Source: Denitratisoma sp. (GTDB lineage Bacteria; Pseudomonadota; Gammaproteobacteria; Burkholderiales; Rhodocyclaceae). Taken from it: a stretch of DNA of 64,000 bases. The stretch covers positions 805,548 through 869,547 of the forward strand of contig JAVSMO010000001.1 in assembly GCA_032027165.1 (NCBI GenBank), in the 5' to 3' direction. Every line of letters starts with the position of its first letter. The first letter of the stretch is position 1. The notes beneath the pieces are model-generated. The model was not told where the DNA came from. It worked only from the letters and a program-made list of their open reading frames with translations, and searched no databases. A program made the translations under genes and the position numbers. Shown here piece after piece: positions 23,899 to 38,383 of this stretch.

Positions 23899-25998
23899 TT
23901 GCTTACTGCTACCAAGAAAAGCTTTCCCTACGGCGCGCACACCGTCACGCTGGAGACCGGCGAGATCGCGCGTCAGGCGCACGGCGCCGTGTTGGTCAAT
24001 ATGGACGAGACCGTCGTGCTCGCCACCGTCGTCGCTGCCAAGGAGCCGAAGCCCGGCCAGGATTTCTTTCCGCTGACCGTCGATTACATGGAGAAGGTCT
24101 ATGCCGCAGGGCGCATTCCCGGCGGCTTCTTCAAGCGCGAGGGTCGTCCCTCGGAAAAGGAAATCCTTACCTCCCGTCTGATCGACCGTCCGATCCGTCC
24201 GCTCTTCCCGGACGGCCTCTACAACGACGTGCAGGTGGTGGCCACCGTGCTGTCGAGCAACCCCGAGATCGATCCCGACATTCCCGCCATGATCGGCGTT
24301 TCCGCTGCCTTGGCCATCTCCGGCATTCCCTTCAACGGCCCGATCGGCGCCGCACGCGTCGGCTACATCAATGGCCAGTACGTGTTGTGCCCGAGCCTCT
24401 CGCAGTTGAAGGACAGTCAGCTCAACCTCGTCGTCGCCGGCACCGCGTCTGCCGTGCTGATGGTCGAATCCGAGGCGCAGGAGCTCTCCGAGGACGTCAT
24501 GCTTGGTGCCGTGGTGTATGGACACGAGCAGATGCAGGCCGCCATCAACGCCATCAACGAGCTGGTGGAAGTCGCCGGCAAGCCCGAGTGGGACTGGCAG
24601 CCGCCGGCCAAGGACGAGGCGCTCATCGCCAGGGTTTCCCAGCTGGCCGAGGCCGAGCTGCGCGAGGCCTATCGCATCACCAGCAAGCAGGCGCGTACCG
24701 TGAAGTGCCGCGAAGTGACCAAGAAGACCATCGAGGCCCTATGCACCGGCGAGGGCGCGCCCGACGCGACGACGGTCGGCAACCTGATCTTCGAACTCGA
24801 AGCCAAGATCGTCCGCAACCAGATCCTCGACGGCGAGCCGCGCATCGACGGCCGCGACACACGCACCGTGCGCCCGATCACCATCCGCCACGGCGTGCTG
24901 CCGCGCACCCATGGGTCCTCCCTGTTCACGCGCGGCGAGACGCAGGCGCTGGTGGTGGCCACGCTGGGCACCGGCCGCGACGAGCAGATCATCGATGCCC
25001 TGCAGGGCGAATCGAGGGATCGCTTCATGCTCCATTACAACATGCCCCCGTTCGCCACCGGAGAGACGGGCCGCGTGGGCAGCCCGAAGCGCCGCGAGAT
25101 CGGCCACGGCCGCCTGGCCAAGCGCGCCCTGCTGGCGGTGCTGCCGTCCCCCGAGGAGTTCAGCTACACCATGCGCGTCGTCTCGGAAATCACCGAGTCG
25201 AACGGCTCCAGTTCCATGGCCTCCGTCTGCGGCGGCTCGCTGGCGCTGATGGATGCCGGCGTGCCCTTGAAAGCCCATGTGGCCGGCATCGCCATGGGCC
25301 TGATCAAGGAAGGCAACCGCTTCGCCGTGCTGACCGACATCCTCGGCGACGAGGACCACCTTGGCGACATGGACTTCAAGGTGGCCGGCACCGACAACGG
25401 CGTCACCGCCCTGCAGATGGACATCAAGATCCAGGGCATCACCAAGGAAATCATGCACGTCGCCCTGACGCAGGCCAACGAGGCCCGCATGCACATCCTC
25501 GGACTGATGAAGCAGTCGATGAACGCGCCGAGCGAGATCTCCACCTATGCGCCGCGCCTGATCACCATGAAAATCAATCCGGAGAAGATCCGCGACGTGA
25601 TCGGCAAGGGCGGCGCGGTGATCCGCGCCCTCACAGAAGAGACTGGCACCGTCATCGACATCAACGACGACGGTACCGTGACCATCGCCTCCGTCAGCGC
25701 CGAAGCCGGTGCCCTGGCGAAGAAGCGCATCGAGGACATCACCGCCGAGGTGGAAGTCGGCAAGGTCTACGACGGCACCGTGCTGCGCCTGCTCGACTTC
25801 GGCGCCATTGTGCAGATCCTGCCGGGCAAGGACGGTCTGCTGCACATTTCGCAGATCGCCAACGAGCGCGTCAATCAGGTCTCCGACTATCTCAAGGAAG
25901 GCCAGGCGGTTCGTGTCAAGGTGCTGGAAGCCGACGAGAAGGGCCGTGTGCGTTTGTCCATGAAGGCCGCCGCAGAAGAGGCGTCTGCCCAGCAGTAA
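23899..25998 (+). CDS. pnp: Polyribonucleotide nucleotidyltransferase (PNPase)
   Basis: 699 residues: two RNase PH domains ([25 protein letters not shown]...; [19 protein letters not shown] segment in the second half), a KH domain ([20 protein letters not shown], ~560-580) and a C-terminal S1 domain ([34 protein letters not shown], ~620-655). It degrades RNA phosphorolytically. The start is TTG at 23899, eight bases after an AAAGGA Shine-Dalgarno, giving the family-typical N-terminus [21 protein letters not shown]. Followed by a strong terminator. Confidence 0.96.
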   Translation: MLTATKKSFPYGAHTVTLETGEIARQAHGAVLVNMDETVVLATVVAAKEPKPGQDFFPLTVDYMEKVYAAGRIPGGFFKREGRPSEKEILTSRLIDRPIRPLFPDGLYNDVQVVATVLSSNPEIDPDIPAMIGVSAALAISGIPFNGPIGAARVGYINGQYVLCPSLSQLKDSQLNLVVAGTASAVLMVESEAQELSEDVMLGAVVYGHEQMQAAINAINELVEVAGKPEWDWQPPAKDEALIARVSQLAEAELREAYRITSKQARTVKCREVTKKTIEALCTGEGAPDATTVGNLIFELEAKIVRNQILDGEPRIDGRDTRTVRPITIRHGVLPRTHGSSLFTRGETQALVVATLGTGRDEQIIDALQGESRDRFMLHYNMPPFATGETGRVGSPKRREIGHGRLAKRALLAVLPSPEEFSYTMRVVSEITESNGSSSMASVCGGSLALMDAGVPLKAHVAGIAMGLIKEGNRFAVLTDILGDEDHLGDMDFKVAGTDNGVTALQMDIKIQGITKEIMHVALTQANEARMHILGLMKQSMNAPSEISTYAPRLITMKINPEKIRDVIGKGGAVIRALTEETGTVIDINDDGTVTIASVSAEAGALAKKRIEDITAEVEVGKVYDGTVLRLLDFGAIVQILPGKDGLLHISQIANERVNQVSDYLKEGQAVRVKVLEADEKGRVRLSMKAAAEEASAQQ

Positions 25999-26011
25999 GC
26001 GCGTCGCGGGC

Positions 26012-26046
26012 AACAAAAAAGGACGCCTCGGCGTCCTTTTTTGTTT
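26012..26046. terminator. Bidirectional intrinsic terminator between pnp and dksA
   Basis: AAAAAAGGACGC-CTCG-GCGTCCTTTTTT at about 26015-26043: a GC stem flanked by A and T runs, so it can terminate both pnp (plus) and dksA (minus), whose stops lie on either side. Confidence 0.93.
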
Positions 26047-26061
26047 TCCCGCGGCCGTCTT

Positions 26062-26487
26062 TTATTTGGCCACTTGCTTCTCCCTCAGTTCCTCGAGGGT
26101 CTTGCAGTCGATGCAGAGGGTGGCGGTGGGGCGGGCTTCCAGGCGCTTCAGCCCGATCTCCACGCCGCAGGAGTCGCAGTAGCCGTACTCGCCGTTCTCG
26201 ATGCGGCCGAGGGCCTCGTCGATCTTCTTGATCAGCTTGCGCTCGCGATCGCGGTTGCGCAATTCCAGGGCGATGTCGGATTCCTGGCTGGCGCGGTCAT
26301 TGGGGTCGGCAAAGACGGTGGCCTCGTCCTGCATGGTGTGCACCGTGCGCTCGATATCCTGCAGCAGTTCGTCCTTCAGCGACTCCAGAATGACGCGGAA
26401 GTGCTTGAGCTGCTTGTTGTTCATGTACTCCTCGCCCTTTTTGGCGACATAGGGCGGGAACTGCTTGTGGAGGATGTCTTCAGCCAT
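26062..26487 (-). CDS. dksA: RNA polymerase-binding transcription factor DksA
   Basis: 141-residue DksA/TraR-family factor that works with ppGpp at stringent promoters. An N-terminal coiled coil spans ~20-95 and carries [33 protein letters not shown] with the acidic tip residues; then the C4 zinc finger C-x2-C-x17-C-x2-C in [10 protein letters not shown]...ATLCIDCKT. Transcribed away from the tRNA cluster, whose promoter has a GC-rich discriminator. Confidence 0.97.
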   Translation of the reverse strand: MAEDILHKQFPPYVAKKGEEYMNNKQLKHFRVILESLKDELLQDIERTVHTMQDEATVFADPNDRASQESDIALELRNRDRERKLIKKIDEALGRIENGEYGYCDSCGVEIGLKRLEARPTATLCIDCKTLEELREKQVAK

Positions 26488-26576
26488 TTTTCCGTACCCG
26501 GATTTGCGGGAAAAGCCGCTTTAATATCAGAAATGCGGGGGGGTCGCAAGTAAAACTTCCGAGCACTTTGATTCGA

Positions 26577-26605
26577 TTGACCTATGGGGGGTGCCCGAGT
26601 AGAAT
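26577..26605 (+). promoter_or_regulatory. Promoter of the tRNA cluster
   Basis: TTGACC at 26577-26582 and TAGAAT at 26600-26605 with a 17-base spacer; the discriminator after the -10 box is GC-rich (GCCGCG), as in stringently controlled stable-RNA promoters. The tRNA-Pro begins 10 bases after the -10 box. Confidence 0.75.
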
Positions 26606-26615
26606 GCCGCGTCTT

Positions 26616-26692
<77 letters not shown>

Positions 26693-26736
26693 GCAGTGGC
26701 GTGAATCGATGACCGCAGGAGATCCCTGCGGGACAG

Positions 26737-26813
26737 GCGCCCGTAGCTCAACCGGATAGAGCACCGGCCTTCTAAGCCGGGGGTTGTGAGTTCGAGTCTC
26801 GCCGGGCGCGCCA
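26737..26813 (+). tRNA. tRNA-Arg (anticodon TCT)
   Basis: 77-nt cloverleaf with CCA encoded. Acceptor GCGCCCG/CGGGCGC, anticodon arm CCGGC-CTTCTAA-GCCGG with TCT (reads AGA), and T-loop TTCGAGT. Forty-four bases after tRNA-Pro. Confidence 0.97.
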
Positions 26814-26847
26814 TACCGTAGTTTAAGGCGCGCTGGCTTTCCCAGTG

Positions 26848-26923
26848 GTGGACGTAGCTCAGTTGGTAGAGTCCTGGATTGTGATTCCAGTTGTCGCGGG
26901 TTCGAGTCCCGTCGTCCACCCCA
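26848..26923 (+). tRNA. tRNA-His (anticodon GTG)
   Basis: 76-nt cloverleaf with CCA encoded. Acceptor GTGGACG/CGTCCAC, anticodon arm CTGGA-TTGTGAT-TCCAG with GTG, T-loop TTCGAGT. A G at 26847 can pair with the discriminator C, the tRNA-His-specific G-1. Confidence 0.97.
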
Positions 26924-27011
26924 TTCCCTCCCTATACAATGCCTGCTTGGCTCATCCCCTGAGCCAGGCTGTGCGGCATGATGCCGCGCTTCGAACAACC
27001 GAACCGCAGAG

Positions 27012-31342
<4,331 letters not shown>

Positions 31343-31346
31343 AGGC

Positions 31347-31373
31347 ACTGCGGGGAAAGTCAGTCCCCGCAGT
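31347..31373. terminator. Hairpin between convergent parC and AOR genes (built from an interspersed repeat)
   Basis: ACTGCGGGG-AAAGTCAGT-CCCCGCAGT is a perfect 9-bp stem with a 9-base loop, 4 bases after the parC stop and 11 bases before the AOR stop. There is no T tract, so it is at best a factor-assisted terminator or a 3'-end stabiliser for both convergent mRNAs. Its loop and 3' arm are the 24-bp interspersed repeat. Confidence 0.5.
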
Positions 31374-31379
31374 ACGGCG
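31356..31379 (+). repeat. Interspersed repeat copy 5 (intergenic, parC-AOR)
   Basis: AAAGTCAGTC-CCCGCAGT-ACGGCG; perfect consensus in non-coding DNA. Its left flank ACTGCGGGG pairs with the repeat to make a 9-bp hairpin. Confidence 0.88.
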
Positions 31380-31384
31380 GCACA

Positions 31385-33709
31385 TCAACCGCCGGCGATC
31401 ATCGGGAACACCGTCACGCGGTCGCCGTTCCTGAGCGGGACGCTCTTTTCTCCCGACAGCACCATCTCGCCGTTCACGGCCACGTTGAGGTTGCGGTCGC
31501 CGAGCTTGTCGGCCGCCTCCGGCAGCCGGCGGCGCAGGGTCTGGCGCAACTCCACCACGTTCGACACCGGCTCGTCCACCACGATGGCATGCTCCGGCGC
31601 GCCGGGCAGGTCGTTCGGCAGTTCCACGCGCACGGCAAAGCCGGTCGTCACCTGCGCCAGCTTCTCGTGCCACTCGAGCTGCGGCACGCCCTCGGCGTTG
31701 AGGCCGGTGAGGGCGTAGAAGCGGCCCTTCATCGCCTCGAACTTCTCCCGGTCGACCTTTTCGCCCTTGAACGGGCCGTAGGTGTTGCCTTCCTCGAACC
31801 AGCGCGGCGGCAGGGTGTCGTCCTTGCCGCGCAGGCCGAGGCGGAAGTTGAGCAGGCGCTCGAGTCCGGTGACGTTGCGGCCGATCTCGTCCATGGCCGC
31901 GTCGTCCAGCTTCGTGCCGGTGAGCGCGTTCACCTGCTCGGCGAAGTCCTGCGTGTCGGGCAGGGTGGGGGAGTTGAACAGCTTGGTGTCGAAGCGGCAC
32001 ATGCCGACCGAGTCGCCCACCGCGAAGGTGTTCTCGCATTTCCTCACGGCGAATTCCTTGCCCTCGTAGGCGTTCGGCTGCGCCGCCACCACGCCGCCGT
32101 AGAGGGCGGTCTTGAAGGCCGGATCGTCGTTGATGCGGGCGTTGATCTCAAGGGTGACGCGATTCCTCAGGTGGTCCATGCCGCGCGTCGCCACCGAGAG
32201 GCCGAGGGCGAAGGCCTTGAGGATGCGCGAATCGTGCGGGTCGGACTGGAACAGGCCCTTCACCGCCATGCGGTACTTGAGCGCTTCCCGCGGGTAGTGG
32301 CCGAGGTCCACGGCGCGCGCCGAGTCGGCGATGACGTTGCCGAAACCCTCGCGGGCAGCCGTCATGAACAGGAGTTTCTCGACCGTCTCGTAGCTGCCCC
32401 AGGAGAGGTCCAGCCCGCCGGTGTCCTTGGCGGTGATGATGCCGCGCTGCCAGAGCTCCATGGCCCAGGCGATGGCGCTGCCGGTGCTGGCCGAGTCCAG
32501 ACCGAGGTCGTTGAGGATGTTGTTCAGGCGCAGGACGTGCTCCGGCTCCCTGATGCCGATGTTCGGGCCGAACTTGCCGACCGTGACGTACTCCGGGCCG
32601 TCGCCCTTGTCGTAGCGGTCGAACTTGCCGTCGCCATGGATGCCGTTGTAGGTCTTCTGCCGCTCGTGCTCGACGTCGGCCTGCGCCTTGTCGTAGCTGG
32701 CGTTGCCCTTCAGGCCCTTCAGGGCGTGGGCGCCCCAGCCGCCCTTGCCCTCGGGCGTCATGTCGTTCAGGTTGCGGCAGTGCACCGGGCACTTGAAGCA
32801 GCCGTCCATGCCGGGGCGGTAGACGTCGAAGTTGTCGGCGTCGAGCGTCTCGTACCAGGTGGTCTCCTGGTTGTTCTTGGTGCCCATCGCGCCGAGCACC
32901 CGGCTCGGCTTGTAGAGGAAGGGCGTGCCGACCATCTTCAGCGCGTTCTTGATCACAGAGGTGCCGGTGATCTTCTTGCCGATGGCCTTGTTCTGCGCCT
33001 TGACGTCGGCCGGCAGGGGCGCCTCGGGCGGCTTGCCGTGCACCATGATGGCCTTGAGGCCGAGTGCGCCCATCTTGGCGCCGCCGCCGCCGCGCGCCCA
33101 GATCGACTTGATGCCGCCCATGATGCCGGAGCAGCGCACCAGGTTCTCGCCGGCGCTGGTGATGCGGGCGAGTGCCATGTCCTTGCGCTCCTTGCAGGCG
33201 AAGTCGCGCTCGACGGCGGCTGCCGTGTCGAGGTTGTTCAGCCCTGCATAGGGCGTGGCGTCGTGGAAGGTGGCTTCCTCGTGGGCGATGCGCAGCAGCG
33301 TGAGTTGCGCCGCCTTGCCGTACAGGACCAGATGATCGTAACCGTGCCGCTTGAGGAAGGCCGGGAAGTAGTCGCCGCCGTTGGCGTCGAGAATGGCGTA
33401 GGAGTCGGGCGACTTGCTGGTGAAGTTGCCGCGCGTGGCCGAGGGCATCACGCTGGTCAGCACGCCGGCGCCGAAGACCAGCGGCACTTCCGGGTCGAGG
33501 GCATCCTTCTCCTCCTGCAGCAGGTTGTAGAGCAGCCACATGTTGGCGCCGCGGCCGCCGAGGAAGTGCGTCAGCACCTCGGCCGGCAAGTACTTGCGGC
33601 GGGTTTCCCGGCGTTCCAGGTCCACGAACAGGGTGGCGCCCTGGGTCGGGTACTGGGGGGTGTCGTGGAGCCGGCCGCAGAGCCGGCCCACCAGGTCGCG
33701 AATGCCCAT
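31385..33709 (-). CDS. Aldehyde:ferredoxin oxidoreductase (W-bis-MPT) with fused C-terminal MoaD-like domain
   Basis: 774 residues. The first ~620 form an AOR: N-terminal cofactor-binding domain (GRGANMWLLYNLL, GVLTSVMPSATRGNFTSKSP, GIMGGIKSIWARGGGGAKMG), the [4Fe-4S] ligands in GCFKCPVHCRN near residue 300, and a later Cys in GDSVGMCRFD. The enzyme oxidises aldehydes to acids with low-potential electrons; phenylacetaldehyde is the likely physiological substrate given the pad/ior neighbours. The last ~84 residues (from about 690) are a beta-grasp MoaD/ThiS domain ending in ...VFPMIAGG, i.e. with an intact terminal di-glycine. Aromatoleum-type AorA (ferredoxin) and AorC (FAD) subunit genes are absent nearby. 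An AGGAGG Shine-Dalgarno precedes the ATG at 33709. Confidence 0.9.
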   Translation of the reverse strand: MGIRDLVGRLCGRLHDTPQYPTQGATLFVDLERRETRRKYLPAEVLTHFLGGRGANMWLLYNLLQEEKDALDPEVPLVFGAGVLTSVMPSATRGNFTSKSPDSYAILDANGGDYFPAFLKRHGYDHLVLYGKAAQLTLLRIAHEEATFHDATPYAGLNNLDTAAAVERDFACKERKDMALARITSAGENLVRCSGIMGGIKSIWARGGGGAKMGALGLKAIMVHGKPPEAPLPADVKAQNKAIGKKITGTSVIKNALKMVGTPFLYKPSRVLGAMGTKNNQETTWYETLDADNFDVYRPGMDGCFKCPVHCRNLNDMTPEGKGGWGAHALKGLKGNASYDKAQADVEHERQKTYNGIHGDGKFDRYDKGDGPEYVTVGKFGPNIGIREPEHVLRLNNILNDLGLDSASTGSAIAWAMELWQRGIITAKDTGGLDLSWGSYETVEKLLFMTAAREGFGNVIADSARAVDLGHYPREALKYRMAVKGLFQSDPHDSRILKAFALGLSVATRGMDHLRNRVTLEINARINDDPAFKTALYGGVVAAQPNAYEGKEFAVRKCENTFAVGDSVGMCRFDTKLFNSPTLPDTQDFAEQVNALTGTKLDDAAMDEIGRNVTGLERLLNFRLGLRGKDDTLPPRWFEEGNTYGPFKGEKVDREKFEAMKGRFYALTGLNAEGVPQLEWHEKLAQVTTGFAVRVELPNDLPGAPEHAIVVDEPVSNVVELRQTLRRRLPEAADKLGDRNLNVAVNGEMVLSGEKSVPLRNGDRVTVFPMIAGG

Positions 33710-33765
33710 GAAAGCCTCCTAGCCTTTGATGCCGGACAGTCTAGTACCGGCAATCCGCGACATAT

Positions 33766-33779
33766 TTGATCCAGGTCAA
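33766..33779. promoter_or_regulatory. FNR/ANR-type box between the AOR gene and korA
   Basis: TTGAT-CCAG-GTCAA (one mismatch to TTGAT-N4-ATCAA) in the divergent AOR/korA intergenic region. On the plus side a perfect TATAAT lies at 33814-33819. On the minus side a TACTAG (33746-33741) would put a start site about 38 bases from the box centre, close to class-II activator spacing for the AOR gene. Confidence 0.65.
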
Positions 33780-33869
33780 AAAACGGTGGATGACAAATTG
33801 TTTGCAGCCAAATTATAATGTTGCCGGGAAGTGCGGTAAAGTTCGGTCATTCGAGTCGCGGGAGGAGTC

Positions 33870-37038
<3,169 letters not shown>

Positions 37039-37068
37039 GACCGCCCGCCATGGGATAATCGGGCGGTC
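37039..37068 (+). terminator. Perfect 9-bp hairpin after the ferredoxin gene
   Basis: GACCGCCCG and CGGGCGGTC are exact complements around a 12-base loop, starting 1 base after the ferredoxin stop and ending 20 bases before the next ATG. It is followed by TTC only, so termination would be weak. The loop contains GGGATAAT, a possible -10 element for the downstream gene. Confidence 0.5.
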
Positions 37069-37088
37069 TTCACCGCGCGAGGCCTCCC

Positions 37089-38249
37089 ATGACGGTTCCC
37101 GCATCCGTTTCCGACTACCGCCTGCTGGCGCAGCGGCGCCTGCCGCGGCCCTTCTTCGACTACATCGACGGCGGCGCCTACAACGAGCTGACGCTGGCCG
37201 CCAACCGCAGCGACCTCGACGCGCTCAGGCTGCACCAGCGCGTCCTGCGCGGCGCGAGCCAGATCGATACCTCGGCCACAGTCCTCGGCCAGAAGCTCGC
37301 CCAGCCGGTGATCCTCGGCCCGGTCGGCCTCGCCGGCCTCTACGCCCGACGCGGCGAGGTGCAGGCGGCGCGCGCGGCGAAGGCCGCCGGCGTGCCGTTC
37401 TGCCTCAGCACCGTCTCCATCTGCTCCATCGAGGAAGTCAGTGCCGCCGGCACGGCGCCGTTCTGGTTCCAGCTCTATGTCATCCGCGACCGCGGCTACG
37501 CCGCCGAGCTGCTCGCGCGCGCCCGGGCCGCCGGCTGCACCACGCTGGTGTTCACCGTCGACCTGCCGGTGTTCGCCACGCGCTACCGCGACGTGAGGAA
37601 CGGCATGACCGGCGGCTCGGGATTTGCCGACCGGCTGGCGAAGGCCTGGGAGATCGCGCGCCACGCCGGCTGGCTGCTCGACGTGCCCATCGGCGGCAAG
37701 CCGCTCACCTTCGGCAACCTGGCCAAGGCCGTGCCCTCGGCGCGCAGCCTCGAGGCGATGAAAGTCTGGGTCGACGCCCAGTTCGATCCCGCCATCACGT
37801 GGCATGACCTCGGCTGGCTGCGCGAGCAGTGGCCGGGGAACATCGTCATCAAGGGCGTGCTCGACGTCGACGATGCGCGCGCCGCCGCCGACATCGGCGC
37901 CAGCGGCGTGGTGGTCTCCAACCATGGCGGCCGCCAGCTCGACGGCGCGCCCTCCGCCATTTCGGTGCTGCCGCGCGTGGTCGACGCCGTCGGCGACCGG
38001 CTGGAGGTCCTGATGGACGGCGGCATCCGCAGCGGCCAGGACGTCGCCAAGGCGCTTGCGCTGGGTGCGAAGGCGGTCATGCTCGGCCGGCCCTGGGCCT
38101 ATGGTCTCGCCGCGAAAGGGGAGCAGGGGGTCGCCGAGGTGCTGGCCCTGCTCAAGCGCGAGCTGGAGGTGACGATGACGCTGCTCGGCGTGGAGCGGGC
38201 GGCGCAGATCGGACCGGATGCGCTGGATGGCGGAACCGGTCTCTCTTGA
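37089..38249 (+). CDS. FMN-dependent alpha-hydroxyacid dehydrogenase (lactate/mandelate type)
   Basis: 386-residue TIM-barrel flavoprotein. FFDYIDGGAYNELTL near the N-terminus, PVILGPVGLAGLYARRGEVQAARAA, FWFQLYVIRDR, and the catalytic base and flavin segment SNHGGRQLDGAPSAISVLP, followed by DGGIRSGQDVAKALALGAKAVMLGRPW. A membrane-interaction stretch (~175-215) is present, as in LldD and (S)-mandelate dehydrogenase. L-lactate is the default substrate, but in this neighbourhood mandelate to phenylglyoxylate (feeding PadEFGHI) or phenyllactate to phenylpyruvate (feeding IorAB) are reasonable alternatives; sequence alone does not decide. The stop overlaps an FNR-type box. Confidence 0.88.
   Translation: MTVPASVSDYRLLAQRRLPRPFFDYIDGGAYNELTLAANRSDLDALRLHQRVLRGASQIDTSATVLGQKLAQPVILGPVGLAGLYARRGEVQAARAAKAAGVPFCLSTVSICSIEEVSAAGTAPFWFQLYVIRDRGYAAELLARARAAGCTTLVFTVDLPVFATRYRDVRNGMTGGSGFADRLAKAWEIARHAGWLLDVPIGGKPLTFGNLAKAVPSARSLEAMKVWVDAQFDPAITWHDLGWLREQWPGNIVIKGVLDVDDARAAADIGASGVVVSNHGGRQLDGAPSAISVLPRVVDAVGDRLEVLMDGGIRSGQDVAKALALGAKAVMLGRPWAYGLAAKGEQGVAEVLALLKRELEVTMTLLGVERAAQIGPDALDGGTGLS
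37434..37457 (+). repeat. Interspersed repeat copy 6 (hydroxyacid dehydrogenase gene, two mismatches)
   Basis: GAAGTCAGTG-CCGCCGGC-ACGGCG. Read as EVSAAGTA, same frame as copy 3. Confidence 0.55.
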
Positions 38250-38259
38250 TGGAGATCAA
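38246..38259. promoter_or_regulatory. Perfect FNR/ANR-type box upstream of the NDP-forming acyl-CoA synthetase
   Basis: TTGAT-GGAG-ATCAA matches the FNR consensus exactly. It overlaps the stop codon of the hydroxyacid dehydrogenase. A TATAGT at 38302-38307 would put the start site about 61 bases downstream of the box centre, the class-I activator spacing. Confidence 0.75.
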
Positions 38260-38383
38260 CTGATACAGCTCTAAACAATTTTCTATCAAATCTGTATCTG
38301 ATATAGTGGTCCGTCCGGTCGCGGCCCATAGAAAAACCACCACTGCCGCGTCCTTGTCGTGATTCACCTAAGGGGACGGTAAC

